Part shown: positions 1 to 9,700 of the stretch, one piece after another
Position numbering within the stretch: the first letter of the stretch is position 1
Layout: each line of letters opens with the position of its first letter
NCBI GenBank assembly: GCA_026225235.1
Contig: JAMFSK010000051.1
Span: 1-57,135, forward strand
DNA: 57,135 nt
Reading direction: 5' to 3'
DNA from: Burkholderiales bacterium
Lineage (GTDB): Bacteria; Pseudomonadota; Gammaproteobacteria; Burkholderiales; Burkholderiaceae
Made by a program: the position numbers and the translations under genes
Notes under the pieces: model-generated
Seen by the model: only the letters and a program-made list of their open reading frames with translations
What the model was told of the DNA's origin: nothing
The model's database searches: none

Positions 1-339
1 GAGTTTGCATGGTCTAGATTTGGATCGTGCGACTTGCGTTATGGTCGCTCATAGCCGCAACATCGCGCCTAGCCGCTCTTGCTTAATCTCAACGACCCGC
101 CCGAAACGGGCCAACTCCATATCCGCTCTGCGTCACCTTCGCGGGCGCGCTCGATATCACGGCGGCTCAGTTCTCGACTGGGCGGAAGCCAGTGCCCAGC
201 ACCGAGTCCCAGTTGGTCATGCTGGCGCGAGAATGAAATCTTGTTAGCGATTTGAGCAGCAGTGTCGAAGGACCCTGGCCGCACAGAGAGGGATAGAGCT
301 TGACCCTGGGCGACCTTTTGCCACAACTCCGAGTGCCAC
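1..339. other. Left-edge stretch with no recognisable gene
   Basis: No frame on either strand gives a protein that resembles a known family, and no start with a good ribosome binding site was seen. Short open frames exist on both strands but look like chance frames in GC-rich DNA. The stretch follows the end of the minus-strand oxidoreductase at 340 and may hold its terminator, although no strong hairpin plus T-run is visible. Confidence 0.4.
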
Positions 340-1335
340 CTAAGCCACCAAGACTGCCTTAGCCCCCTCACGCGATTCGTAAGCCATGGCCTGTTCGATC
401 TGATCGTAGCTGAACGCCTGCCCCATTTTGGTCGTGAACATTGGATCGTCAATCACCCCCTCAAGCGCCTTCAATGCCGAAACAAGCTTGTCATGCTCTT
501 TCACCGTTCTGCTATCGAAATTGCTGAATCGCCTCAAGGTCAGGTTCTTCATCATGAAGATCTGTGACTGAATCGAGAACGGGGTGAATCCCCCCAGAAA
601 GCCGTAGAAATAGATTGTCGAATTCACCGGCAGGTTGGGGACAATTCTCCCGAGCAAGTCACCGCCGACGCCATCAAACACAGCAGTCGTGCCACGCTCC
701 GCCGACAGGGTACTTAGCGTGTCGGTAAAGCCCTCGTTCGTCACGATGACGTCCTCGACACCTAAACGGCAGAGCGCTTCTCGTGCTACCTCGTTGCGCA
801 CAAGGAAGATCGCAGGCAGCTTGCGTCGGCGCGCGAGAGAAGCCATGGCATACCCCGTAGCCGAATTCCCGGCCGTGACAATGACACCCTTGTGGCCCGC
901 TTCCGCAATCTCTTCGAGAAAGGCGTATGCCGTGATGACATTGACGAGCGACCCGCAATAGTCCCTGGGGCGCACATGATCCGACAGGATCAGGCAACTC
1001 ACGAAAGGCACCTGTACTCTTTCGCACCAGAGCCCGACACTCTCTGGGGTTCTGGAGAGCGATCGGTAGATCGCCACGTGCTTACCTGCATATTCTTTCG
1101 GGACGCCCGCCCCCACAGCGACCACTTTCCCCGATCCCGACGCGCCCCACACCTCGTGCCGACCGACCGTCAGTGCTGAACCTGCCACGGTCGGCATTTT
1201 TAGAAACGTCTTGTCGCCGTGATTGATCGCAGAGGCGTCCATGTCGACAAGGACATGGCCTGGCTCAGACACCGTCGGGGTCGGGATCTCACGAACTTCC
1301 AATCCGCGGCTGGGTGTCACACAAATCGCTTTCAT
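340..1335 (-). CDS. MDR-family NAD(P)H:quinone oxidoreductase-like protein
   Basis: This is a 331-residue medium-chain dehydrogenase/reductase of the zinc-independent quinone oxidoreductase type. It probably reduces quinones or enones with NAD(P)H in the cytoplasm. The GroES-like N-terminal half starts with MKAICVTPSRGLEVREIP, and the nucleotide-binding half carries VTAGNSATGYAMA where relatives have the AASSAVG-type Rossmann loop. The structural and catalytic zinc cysteine clusters of true alcohol dehydrogenases are absent. The ATG follows a good GAAGGAGC ribosome site. It is divergent from the LysR gene at 1464, the usual layout in which the regulator controls the enzyme. The substrate cannot be read from sequence. 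Confidence 0.8.
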   Translation of the reverse strand: MKAICVTPSRGLEVREIPTPTVSEPGHVLVDMDASAINHGDKTFLKMPTVAGSALTVGRHEVWGASGSGKVVAVGAGVPKEYAGKHVAIYRSLSRTPESVGLWCERVQVPFVSCLILSDHVRPRDYCGSLVNVITAYAFLEEIAEAGHKGVIVTAGNSATGYAMASLARRRKLPAIFLVRNEVAREALCRLGVEDVIVTNEGFTDTLSTLSAERGTTAVFDGVGGDLLGRIVPNLPVNSTIYFYGFLGGFTPFSIQSQIFMMKNLTLRRFSNFDSRTVKEHDKLVSALKALEGVIDDPMFTTKMGQAFSYDQIEQAMAYESREGAKAVLVA

Positions 1336-1463
1336 AAATAAGCTCCTTCGGCCTGGATGTCTGTATTTGCTCAGCCCGTAACATAAGCAACTTCATCCAT
1401 TGCCGAAACGCCGCTTCAAGGCATACCATCAATTCCACTTTGGAATCGATGGTGGTGGCACGT

Positions 1464-2357
1464 ATGGACCGATTGGATGCGATTCGCTTGTTTGTGCGCT
1501 TGGTCGAATGCGGTAGTTTTTCCGCTGTGGGGCGCGAGAAGGGGATAGGACAGCCGGCTGTTAGCAAGCAAATCGGTGCGCTGGAACGGCATCTCGGCGC
1601 CCAGCTTGTTTGGCGTACTTCACGTCAGGTCGTGATCACCGAAGCCGGGCAAACCTTCTACGAGTCGGCAAAGCAATTGGTGGACGACTTCGACGCCGTA
1701 GAGTCTTCGGTAGGCGATCGCCAGCAGTCACCGCGAGGACTGGTCAGGATCAACACGGCTCCGGCGCATGGCCGGCTTTGCGTTACGCCGCTACTCTCTG
1801 AATTCTTTCGACAGTATCCCGACGTCGCGATCGAATTGTCGGTATCGGAGCGGCATATTGATCTCGTTGGAGAAGGCGTCGATTTGGCCCTTCGTCACGG
1901 ACGTTTGGTGGATTCGTCGCTCACGGCCAAGAAGCTGTCGGAAACAGATTTCGTCCTGGCGGCCAGCCCGGGTTATCTCGCGGCGAAGGGCGTGCCAACC
2001 CGACTTTCAGACCTGGATACGCACAGCTGTATTGTCTTTGCGCGAGGTCGTGAGCGGCGCCCCTGGTCACTCAAGGTCGGACGGGAGACCGTCTTATATA
2101 TTCCGCACGGTTCGTTGCGTACCGGCGATGCAGAGCATATCCGCGCGGCCGTGTTGTGCGGCCTTGGCATTTCTCAGGTGCCGTTCTGGCTACTTGCGGA
2201 CGAGATTCGTTCGGGCCAAGTCCAGGTATTGATGCGAGATTTGCAACCAGAGCGGGTGCCCATCCACCTTGTCTATCCGGCGGGTCGTCGAGTCCCGATG
2301 AGGGTGAGGGTATTCATCGAATATCTTGTTGCGACATTCCAGCGCCTCGAGCTCTGA
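1464..2357 (+). CDS. LysR-family transcriptional regulator
   Basis: This is a 297-residue LysR regulator. The N-terminal winged helix begins MDRLDAIRLFVRLVECGSFS, with the recognition helix around GQPAVSKQIGALE, followed by a periplasmic-binding-like effector domain from about residue 90. The start at 1464 was chosen because family members begin at MDRL. TTG (1440) and ATG (1449) codons lie upstream in frame, so the protein could be up to 305 residues. It is divergent from the oxidoreductase at 340-1335 with about 130 bases between them, and probably controls that gene and itself. The effector is unknown. Confidence 0.88.
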   Translation: MDRLDAIRLFVRLVECGSFSAVGREKGIGQPAVSKQIGALERHLGAQLVWRTSRQVVITEAGQTFYESAKQLVDDFDAVESSVGDRQQSPRGLVRINTAPAHGRLCVTPLLSEFFRQYPDVAIELSVSERHIDLVGEGVDLALRHGRLVDSSLTAKKLSETDFVLAASPGYLAAKGVPTRLSDLDTHSCIVFARGRERRPWSLKVGRETVLYIPHGSLRTGDAEHIRAAVLCGLGISQVPFWLLADEIRSGQVQVLMRDLQPERVPIHLVYPAGRRVPMRVRVFIEYLVATFQRLEL

Positions 2358-2607
2358 CTCGGTGTTAAGCCACTGAGGCGGCAAGGCGGCTGACGGGGGA
2401 AATTGCTCACGATCACATTCGATGTCGAATGACTGCTCGTGCGATTCTTGATCGTCGGCACCAGCCTTCAGTTTCCTCAGTTGTGCTTGCCCTCAAGTTC
2501 CTTCAAGAAGTTGCCGTAATTGCGAAGAACGCATGTTCCAGCCCGCAGCCTTTGGGCGGAACGTGTCAGGCGAACAGCGACTGTGAGGCTAGCCCCAAGG
2601 GGATTTG

Positions 2608-3288
2608 ATGAGACGAGCGTTGGGATGGCTGGTGTCGCTATGGGCGGCATCAATGATTGTTGGCTGCACGAGCGAGCCGGTTGTCCGTACGGCAACAGTT
2701 CATCGCCAGGAACCGACTCGAGTACGCAGTCTGCTGATCGTCGTCGACGACACACTGTTCAGTGAAGCATATCGCGAGGGTACCGGCGCACGTTTCTCAC
2801 GGACCCTGGGTACTACACTCAAAGATACCGCAGGCTCCATTCCGGTCACCTTACTTCAGATTGACTCTGCTTCGGATCCGAGCGCCCTGCCGAAGGTGAT
2901 CCAGTCTTCCCATGCGACCCAGATGATGGTGGTCAAAGCCACTCATTTGACGACCTCGTCTCGAGGCGATGCCAAAGCAATTTGGCAAGTTACTGTTGCG
3001 GATCTCATCGTGTCGCAGTTGCCCGACACGGGAGACCCTTCAACGCCTCGAACTCGTATTGTCACGCGCGCCTTTTATCGAGATGAAGTCGACGCAATCG
3101 TCAACACACCGTTGGATCTGATTGACGGCGGTCTGGACTCAAATGCTCAGCAAATGGGTCGAGCTATTGCCGACAAGCTTCGAGCGGATCACGTGCTCAC
3201 GCCCAGCGATTCGCCCGCGTCCGTCGGAGCGCCGACTTCATTGCCGCCGGTACGTGCGCCTATGCCCGAATCTAAGCAGGCGCTTTGA
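2608..3288 (+). CDS. Putative lipoprotein
   Basis: This 226-residue exported protein starts with a lipoprotein signal peptide: two arginines, a hydrophobic stretch and the lipobox IVGC with the lipidated cysteine at residue 20. The mature part has an alternating beta/alpha pattern and ends in a proline-rich tail. I do not recognise the family. The ATG at 2608 follows AAGGGGAT; a TTG immediately before it could add one residue. It stands alone downstream of the LysR gene and has no clear operon partner. A role in the envelope follows from the lipobox only. Confidence 0.7.
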   Translation: MRRALGWLVSLWAASMIVGCTSEPVVRTATVHRQEPTRVRSLLIVVDDTLFSEAYREGTGARFSRTLGTTLKDTAGSIPVTLLQIDSASDPSALPKVIQSSHATQMMVVKATHLTTSSRGDAKAIWQVTVADLIVSQLPDTGDPSTPRTRIVTRAFYRDEVDAIVNTPLDLIDGGLDSNAQQMGRAIADKLRADHVLTPSDSPASVGAPTSLPPVRAPMPESKQAL

Positions 3289-3449
3289 CGAGAACGGTTC
3301 GTCCCGATTTGCGAGAGGCACGAAAGTGAATCGCTCGCGGGAACGCGCCGCAGTTCGCCAAATGCCTGTTTCCGTTGCTACATGACCCCCGAATTTCACA
3401 AGTCCGCCGTAGAATTGGACTTCGTGCTTTGGACACACTTCGTCACGTC

Positions 3450-3824
3450 ATGCCGAACACCAATCCGTCATTCTCAGAAAACCTTTTCTCGTATGGCACG
3501 CTGCAGCTGGAGCAGGTGCAGCTGGCTACGTTCGGCCGCAAACTCGTTGGGTCCGCTGACGAAATGTCAGGATATGCGCTGACGCTGCTGAAGATAGAGG
3601 ATCCAGAGGTTGTTGCGACCAGCGGGAAGACGCATCACCCCGTTGTCTCGTATAGCGGGAACGCGAGCGACAGGGTGAGCGGGACGGTGTTCGCCATTAC
3701 GGCGGAAGAACTTGTGCACGCGGATGAATATGAAGTCGCAGCCTATCGCCGTGATCGAGTATTGCTCGCTTCGGGTGTATCGGCATGGGTATATGTCGAT
3801 GCTGAATCGCCGCGCCCCGCCTGA
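3450..3824 (+). CDS. Gamma-glutamylcyclotransferase-like (AIG2/GGCT) protein
   Basis: This 124-residue protein fits the AIG2-like gamma-glutamylcyclotransferase fold. It has the N-terminal FSYGTLQLEQVQ substrate-loop motif and a central VFAITAEELVHADEYEV stretch, where relatives have the catalytic glutamate and the conserved D-x-Y-E. A C-terminal tail follows with an aromatic pattern (AWVYVD) typical of the family. Such enzymes release 5-oxoproline from gamma-glutamyl amines or peptides. The start at 3450 gives the family-like N-terminus; the frame stays open upstream to 3375. No strong ribosome site is seen. The exact substrate is unknown. Confidence 0.75.
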   Translation: MPNTNPSFSENLFSYGTLQLEQVQLATFGRKLVGSADEMSGYALTLLKIEDPEVVATSGKTHHPVVSYSGNASDRVSGTVFAITAEELVHADEYEVAAYRRDRVLLASGVSAWVYVDAESPRPA

Positions 3825-3925
3825 CTCGCACTTCGCGGAGTCCCTGATCGTGTAGGCCAAAAGATGATTCGTGTCGAACGTAGCACAACCGCAGCCTATT
3901 CCCGCCGAAAAACGGAGCGGCTACA

Positions 3926-4873
3926 TCAACTGTCCGCATGCCCCCGCGCGTTGCGGCGAATAGCTTGGGGCGGTTGGCCAAAGGCTCGCAAAAACGCTCG
4001 GCGCATTCTGTCGGGATCGGCAAAGCCGGTTTCCCGTGCAACGACGTCAATTGACAATCTTCCTTGCTCAATCATGAGGCGGGCTGCTTCGAGCCGCAAA
4101 TTCTCGACAGCCTTCGCCGGTGACTGCCCCGTCTCCTCGCGGAACGCACGAGTGAACTGCCGCACACTCAAATTGGCGGCCTCAGCGAGTCTGTCCACGG
4201 TCAACGGGCTGTGCAAATTGCTTTTCGCATAGACCAACGCGGTTTGGATTCGATCAGTCTTGGCGTCGAGATCCAGCAAGGTCGAGTGCTGTAGCTGTCC
4301 GCCGGCACGTCGATGAAACATGACCATTCGCTTGGCGATCGTTCGCGCTATCTTTACGCCAAGATCGCGTTCTACCATCGAAATTGCGAGATCAGTCCCC
4401 GCGGTCATGCCAGCGGATGTCCATACGGGGCCATCCACGATAAATATCCGATCTTCTTCGACCTTGATTTTCGGATAGGTCGTTTGCAATTCGCGCGCGT
4501 GCGCCCAGTGGGTCGTTGCGCGCCGATCGTCAAGAACACCTGCCTCAGCCAAAAAAAAAGCACCGGTGCACATTGAGGCCACGCGGCGGGTGTTGCTCAC
4601 CGCTCTTCTTAAGTACGCGACCAGCGCCGGGCTTGCCGTGTAGACGCTATCAATGACGCCGCCGATGATCACGGTATCGAAAGCGCCATCATCGAAACTG
4701 TCCGTCATCACGGAATATCCAAGAGAGCTCCGAACCGCCCCTCCGCCTTCAGATATCAGACGTATGTCGTAGTGCGGTTCTTTGGTCATCCGGTTCGCCA
4801 TTTCAAACACCGTCAGGCCGCCGAAGATCATGACCTGGAAGTTTGGAACGACGATATAGCCGATACGCAACAT
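3926..4873 (-). CDS. GlxA-family transcriptional regulator (DJ-1/PfpI plus AraC domains)
   Basis: This 315-residue regulator has an N-terminal DJ-1/PfpI-like amidotransferase fold, with the nucleophile-elbow motif SMCTGAFFLAEAG, and a C-terminal AraC double helix-turn-helix from about residue 210 (LTVDRLAEAANLSVRQFTRAF and a second helix pair ending AFGQPPQAIR). This architecture is the GlxA subfamily of AraC activators. The ATG lies after GGGATTTGTC. It is divergent from the twin-arginine alpha/beta hydrolase at 5218, with 344 bases between, so control of that hydrolase and the genes behind it is plausible. The ligand is unknown. Confidence 0.88.
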   Translation of the reverse strand: MLRIGYIVVPNFQVMIFGGLTVFEMANRMTKEPHYDIRLISEGGGAVRSSLGYSVMTDSFDDGAFDTVIIGGVIDSVYTASPALVAYLRRAVSNTRRVASMCTGAFFLAEAGVLDDRRATTHWAHARELQTTYPKIKVEEDRIFIVDGPVWTSAGMTAGTDLAISMVERDLGVKIARTIAKRMVMFHRRAGGQLQHSTLLDLDAKTDRIQTALVYAKSNLHSPLTVDRLAEAANLSVRQFTRAFREETGQSPAKAVENLRLEAARLMIEQGRLSIDVVARETGFADPDRMRRAFLRAFGQPPQAIRRNARGHADS

Positions 4874-5217
4874 GACAAATCCCAGAAGGTTATGAACCCA
4901 ACTTTACGCCATGTGGCCTGGCTTAGTGCAGGAGCCGCGCCGACGGTCGCATCGCAGTAAGTAAAAAAAAGCACTCATGCAAACACGTCATTGCACTAGA
5001 GCGTAGGCAAGCATTCCGCTGTGCGACGGTCAGCTACGCCCTCACATAGCTTTCGCAATCAGGGCTGGCGAGCGGCGATTCTATCTGTCGATGCTGACGC
5101 GATGTGCATGCCTGCGCAAGTATGGCCGGATTTGTCGGAAATACGCCCTTCTGGCTATGTGTCTAGCTTCTACCATGAGCGGGTTCCGAGTTCACGCACA
5201 TCGTTCGAGGCAGTCTT
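4874..5217. promoter_or_regulatory. Divergent intergenic region between GlxA regulator and hydrolase
   Basis: The 344 bases between the two divergent starts contain no credible gene. They include an A-rich stretch (about 4961-4971) and should hold both promoters and the operator of the GlxA-type regulator. No site could be assigned with confidence. Confidence 0.4.
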
Positions 5218-6306
5218 ATGGTTACCAATATCACCGCGCCCGCTTTGATTCCTTTGTCGTTAATTTCCCGCAGGAATTTCCTCGCAAGTGGGACTGCGGT
5301 TGCTGCAAGCCTGCTGTTGGGACAAAAAGCCGAGGCAGAAAGCTCTCGAAGCGAGGAGGGCCTCAAGGAGTACGACATCGCGACCAATGGCGTCACGTTA
5401 CACGTGACAGAACAAGGCAAAGGGCCTGCCGTTCTTTTCTGCCACGGCTTTCCAGATACCTCCTATACGTGGCGTCGACAGATGAAAGCGGTCGCATCCG
5501 CCGGATATCGGGCCATTGCTCCGGATATGCGCGGCTATGGACGCAGCTCGGCTCCGGCGGATGCAAGCCTCTACACGCCACTGCAAACGGTCGGTGACCT
5601 GGTTGGCCTGCTCGATGCGTTAGGGATACCGAATGCTGTTCTCGTGGGCCATGACTGGGGCGCCACTCACGTGTGGCAGGCGGCACTGATGCGTCCCGAT
5701 CGATTTACGGCGATGTTCTGCCTGAGCGTGCCTTACGTTCCGCGCGGAGATGTCAGCGTCTTCGAGAAGATGCGTAAGTCCGGCCGTCAAAACGATTTCT
5801 ATATGTTCGAGCAGATCCGACCGGACGCCGATCAAATTTGGGCCGATGCTGCGGTGACCATCCCCGGAATTCTGTATTGGGCGTCGGGTTCTGCGCCGGC
5901 CGACAAGCGGTGGAGTCCAATGGATCCAGCACGAAGCCTCCATCGCGCGGCCCCCGGCCCCTTGGCGTCGTGGGCGGAACCAGACTACGTCGCCCACAAC
6001 ATCGCGGAATTCCAGCGCACCGGTTTTCACGGCGGCTTGAATTACTACCGTGCCGCCGAACCGTATTTCTATTTGTCTGCTCCGTGGAAGGGCGCAAAGA
6101 TCACCCAACCCTCATTTTTTATATGGGGGAAGGTGGATGGTTTAAAAGAGCTCTATCCGCTTACCGTGGACCAAATGCGGGCGAACCTTCCCGGTATGGT
6201 CGGGGGTCTTGAACTCGACAATGTGGGCCATTGGGTACAACACGAAGCCTCGGATGTGGTCAACGACCAACTCGTGACATTTCTGCGCACCGTTGCCCCC
6301 GTCTGA
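5218..6306 (+). CDS. Exported epoxide-hydrolase-like alpha/beta hydrolase (Tat leader)
   Basis: This 362-residue alpha/beta hydrolase is of the soluble epoxide hydrolase / haloalkane dehalogenase branch. Residues 1-40 form a leader with SRRNFLA (twin arginine at 18-19), a hydrophobic core and an AEA cut site, suggesting export by the Tat pathway. Visible features are the oxyanion motif HGFP (76-79), the nucleophile aspartate D146 in GHDWG, an acidic residue in WGKVDG and the base histidine in NVGHW. Such enzymes open epoxides or related esters through a covalent aspartyl intermediate. It is followed by an aldo/keto reductase and a second hydrolase in the same direction. Confidence 0.85.
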   Translation: MVTNITAPALIPLSLISRRNFLASGTAVAASLLLGQKAEAESSRSEEGLKEYDIATNGVTLHVTEQGKGPAVLFCHGFPDTSYTWRRQMKAVASAGYRAIAPDMRGYGRSSAPADASLYTPLQTVGDLVGLLDALGIPNAVLVGHDWGATHVWQAALMRPDRFTAMFCLSVPYVPRGDVSVFEKMRKSGRQNDFYMFEQIRPDADQIWADAAVTIPGILYWASGSAPADKRWSPMDPARSLHRAAPGPLASWAEPDYVAHNIAEFQRTGFHGGLNYYRAAEPYFYLSAPWKGAKITQPSFFIWGKVDGLKELYPLTVDQMRANLPGMVGGLELDNVGHWVQHEASDVVNDQLVTFLRTVAPV

Positions 6307-6424
6307 TTTGCAACCGGACAGACGACATTCGAAGAGCCCCATATCCGGCGCGATGCCTGCCAGTCCCTGCATTCCATGCGGCTTCGCGGCGGCAGAAACG
6401 ACTCCCAGTTAAATGAGATTGACG

Positions 6425-7330
6425 ATGGCGACAGCCCAAAGCCCCGTGTACACGTTGAACAATGGAATCGAGATGCCTGCGTTTGGACTAGGGGTGTTTC
6501 GTAGTGAGCCTGAGAAGACCGTGGCGGCGGTAAGGTCTGCAGTGGAGAATGGATACCGGCTCATTGATACCGCTGCGGCCTACAAGAACGAGCAGCAGGT
6601 TGGAGAAGGCGTCCGCTCCTCTGGCGCGTCTCGCGCAGATATCTTCGTAACGACAAAGGTCTGGATCACCGACTACGGCCGCGACCAAACCCTCCTGGCT
6701 TTCGACCGAAGTCTTCGCAAGCTTGGGCTTGATGTCCTAGACTTGTATTTGATTCATTGGCCTGTCCCCTCCGCCTTCGAGGCAACAGTCGACGCCTATA
6801 AGGCCGCGATGAAGCTTCTCGCAGAGGGCCGTGTTCGAGCGATCGGCGTGTGCAACTTCAGCTCCAGGCATCTCGACAATCTCATCGAGCGAACGGGTCA
6901 TATTCCTGCGGTGAATCAGGTGGAGCTGCATCCGTTCTTCATTCAACGTGAGCTTCGCGAGGTTGATGAGCAGCACGGAATCATCACGCAAGCATGGTCG
7001 CCGATTGGCGGCATCAAACGCGACGGGGAAAAGGCAAAGGCCTCGAAAGAGGTGCAAGACCCGCTCTCGCATCAGACCGTGGTTTTACTTGCCGAGAAAT
7101 ATGGGAAGACGTCTGCACAGATTATTTTGCGCTGGCAGATCCAGCTGGGTACTTGCCCCATCCCCAAGTCCGTGCGTCCGGAACGCATTGCCGAAAATAT
7201 CGACATCTTCGACTTCGCGCTGGCATCAGACGAGGTTCAAGCGATCAGCGCGCTAGACACCGGCGAACGGGGTGGACCTGATCCGGAACAGGTGAGTCCT
7301 CAGACCTTTCCGATAGCCAATCATGACTAA
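6425..7330 (+). CDS. Aldo/keto reductase
   Basis: This is a roughly 301-residue NADPH-dependent aldo/keto reductase of the 2,5-diketogluconate / aldehyde reductase type. The catalytic tetrad is visible: Asp and Tyr in LIDTAAAYKNE, Lys in VTTKVWITDYG and His in LYLIHWP. The phosphate-binding IPKSVRPERIAEN motif lies near the C-terminus. Two in-frame ATGs exist, at 6413 and 6425; the second gives the typical N-terminus, but neither has a strong ribosome site. Its end overlaps the next hydrolase start by eight bases, so the two are translationally coupled. It probably reduces aldehydes or ketones. Confidence 0.87.
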   Translation: MATAQSPVYTLNNGIEMPAFGLGVFRSEPEKTVAAVRSAVENGYRLIDTAAAYKNEQQVGEGVRSSGASRADIFVTTKVWITDYGRDQTLLAFDRSLRKLGLDVLDLYLIHWPVPSAFEATVDAYKAAMKLLAEGRVRAIGVCNFSSRHLDNLIERTGHIPAVNQVELHPFFIQRELREVDEQHGIITQAWSPIGGIKRDGEKAKASKEVQDPLSHQTVVLLAEKYGKTSAQIILRWQIQLGTCPIPKSVRPERIAENIDIFDFALASDEVQAISALDTGERGGPDPEQVSPQTFPIANHD

Positions 7331-8492
7331 GAACCTGCTACCTGTGACAGCTAACTCTCGCCGCAGTCCGCTCGCAAGCGGCATCGCCTTTGGTGCCAGC
7401 CTGCTGATGAGTCAAGCAGCTCTTGGGACTGGATCTGTCGCTGTCGACGGTGCAGTTGGCCCCGGTGCTGAATTCAGTAACGCCCCCAATCTGACCGAGC
7501 ATACCTTCAGATCTCCTCGCCACACCACACGCTATTGGGAGGCCGGTCCGGTCGACGGGCCTTTGATGATCTTTGTCCACGGCTGGCCCGAGATTGGCTT
7601 GATGTGGCGCTCGCAGATTGAGGCTTTCGCGTCCGAAGGCTGGCGCTGCGTTGCACCGGACATGCGAGGCTATGGTGGCTCATCGGCACCGACGGCCCCA
7701 GACGCCTACACCTTGAAGGAGATCGTCGACGACATGGTCGAGCTTCACGACCATTTGGGCGCGCGCCCGGCAATCTGGGTGGGCCACGACTGGGGAAGTC
7801 CTGTGGTCGGGGCGCTAGCCGCGCATCACGGGAAGCGCAGTCGCGGCGTGGTGCTGATCTCAGTCCCTTACTTTCCGGAGGGCTTCGCGCTGCCAAATCT
7901 CGTGCCCTTGATCGACCGTCAACTTTACCCCACTGACCGATACCCGGACGGACAGTGGGATTACTTTCGCTTTTACCAGACACACTTCAACCAGACGGTC
8001 AGCGATTTCGAGGCCGATGTCCCGGCGAGCCTCGCGTCGATCTACCGGCGTGGTAATCCTGCGTCCGCAGGCCAGCTCGCTCCGTCCGCCTCGATCACAC
8101 AAAATGGCGGCCGCTATGGCTCGGCTCATCGTGCGCCAGCGACTGCGCCCGACCCCGCGCTCTGGTCGTCGCTTGACTTTGATTCCTTGGTCGAAACGTT
8201 CCGTGGTCGCGGTTTCCGGCCGGCCAATGCTTGGTACCTGAACGACATCGCCAACATCGCCTTCGCTCACGCTGCACCCGATGACGGCCGTTTGCACCAG
8301 CCTGTGTTGTTCGTCAACAGCGATTGGGATGCTATCTCCGACATTAACCGCAGCCGCCTCGGAGAACCCATGCGCGAGTCCTGTGAGGACCTTTCCGTGA
8401 CGAGCCTGCCTGCCGGCCACTGGCTTCCACTCGAGCGCAAGACCGAGCTTGTCCAAGCGATCCGATCGTGGCTTGGGGCAAAAGGGCTGTAG
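7323..8492 (+). CDS. Second epoxide-hydrolase-like alpha/beta hydrolase with twin-arginine leader
   Basis: This 389-residue protein has the same fold as the hydrolase at 5218. An N-terminal segment with NSRR at 11-14 and a hydrophobic stretch (residues 17-36) resembles a Tat leader. HGWP lies at 86-89, the nucleophile D156 in VGHDWGSP, an acid in NSDWDA and the base His in AGHWLPLE. It starts inside the last codons of the aldo/keto reductase. Paralogy with the 5218 protein is clear in the leader and active-site motifs but the lid domains differ, so the substrates probably differ too. Confidence 0.83.
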   Translation: MTKNLLPVTANSRRSPLASGIAFGASLLMSQAALGTGSVAVDGAVGPGAEFSNAPNLTEHTFRSPRHTTRYWEAGPVDGPLMIFVHGWPEIGLMWRSQIEAFASEGWRCVAPDMRGYGGSSAPTAPDAYTLKEIVDDMVELHDHLGARPAIWVGHDWGSPVVGALAAHHGKRSRGVVLISVPYFPEGFALPNLVPLIDRQLYPTDRYPDGQWDYFRFYQTHFNQTVSDFEADVPASLASIYRRGNPASAGQLAPSASITQNGGRYGSAHRAPATAPDPALWSSLDFDSLVETFRGRGFRPANAWYLNDIANIAFAHAAPDDGRLHQPVLFVNSDWDAISDINRSRLGEPMRESCEDLSVTSLPAGHWLPLERKTELVQAIRSWLGAKGL

Positions 8493-8680
8493 AGAGTGGT
8501 GCCCCGGCCCGTCGTCTTTTCCGTTTCATTGAATCAGCTCATCAAGTGGCCCTGGCACGCTAGTCCGCATGAGCGTTTGAAGATCCTGCAGAGGGCCGCG
8601 GTCGCCATGTCGCCTCGCGTTCCTTTTACTCAGGAACTGCTGGATGCCGCCAACCCACTCGAATCTTCTGGAGATGTTGC

Positions 8681-9562
8681 ATGGCCAATCGGACAATTTT
8701 TGTAGCAGGCGCGACCGGCGACACCGGTGGTGCGGCGGCGGATGCGCTTCTGCATGCGGGTGAACGGGTTCGGACATTGGTCCGGAAAGAGGACGACCGG
8801 TCAGAGCGGCTGAAGGCACGGGGTGTCGAGATCGTCGTGGGCGATCTCTCGGATATCGACGATGTCTGTGGTGCGCTCGATGGAATCTATTCGGCCTATT
8901 TCGTGTTCCCGATCGAGTCGGGCGGCGTCTCGGCCAGCGCCTATTTTGCTCAGGCGGCACACGAGACGGGGATTGCCGCAATCGTGAACATGTCACAGAT
9001 TTCCGCGCGCCGCGAGGCGAAGAGTCATGCCGCGCGGGATCACTGGATTTCCGAAAGAGTCTTTGACTGGTCCGGTACGCCCGTCACGCACCTTCGCCCC
9101 ACTTTTTTCGCGCAGTGGCTGACGTACCCCGGGCAGGTGGCCAGTATCAAGAAAGATGGCGCGTTGCAGCTTCCTTTCGGCGAGGGGCGCCATGCGCCTA
9201 TTGCGGCAGAAGATCAGGGCCGCGTGATTGCCGCCATTCTGCGGGACCCCGTATCGCACGCGGGGAAGATATATACGTTGCATGGCCCCGTAGAGATGAA
9301 CCACCATGAGATTGCTGTGGAGATGAGCAGAGCCTTGGGGCGCCAAGTGGCATATCGGCCAATCGACCTGGAACGGTTCAAGAAGCGTTTGGATAGCGAC
9401 GACAAGTTCAGCGACACGTTTGCCCAGCATTTAGTGTCAGTCGCAGTCGACTACCAGAACGGTGTATTCGCTGGCACGAACACGGTGGTCAACGATCTCA
9501 CCGGCACCCCGGCCATGACCGTTGAGGCTTTTATCCGAAAGCACGCGGCTTTGTTCGACTGA
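8681..9562 (+). CDS. NmrA-like NAD(P)-binding protein (first of three)
   Basis: This is a 293-residue atypical short-chain dehydrogenase of the NmrA/HSCARG type. It has the N-terminal dinucleotide loop GATGDTGG and the family signatures IVNMSQ and FDWSGTPVTHLRPTFF, but lacks the usual SDR YxxxK dyad, so it may sense NAD(P) or reduce quinones (as QorB does) rather than act as a classic SDR. A good GGAGATG site precedes the ATG. It is a clear paralogue of the products at 17550 and 18713. It follows the hydrolase at 7323 in the same direction, with a 188-base gap. Confidence 0.85.
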   Translation: MANRTIFVAGATGDTGGAAADALLHAGERVRTLVRKEDDRSERLKARGVEIVVGDLSDIDDVCGALDGIYSAYFVFPIESGGVSASAYFAQAAHETGIAAIVNMSQISARREAKSHAARDHWISERVFDWSGTPVTHLRPTFFAQWLTYPGQVASIKKDGALQLPFGEGRHAPIAAEDQGRVIAAILRDPVSHAGKIYTLHGPVEMNHHEIAVEMSRALGRQVAYRPIDLERFKKRLDSDDKFSDTFAQHLVSVAVDYQNGVFAGTNTVVNDLTGTPAMTVEAFIRKHAALFD

Positions 9563-9700
9563 GTGATGCTGACTTCCCAGGGGCACTGAAGATTGCTCAG
9601 CGCCGACGACGGCGGAACGCACCGTGCTCGTCGGTGCTACCGGCAGATCCTATTTTTCAGTTCTCTGGCGCTTCCTCCTCGCCGCCGCTGAGCGACTTCT

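Noticed and set aside
8496..8705. 69-codon frame (GTG start) between the second hydrolase and the first NmrA gene
   Set aside because: No clear ribosome site, runs 25 bases into the well-supported NmrA start and resembles no family.
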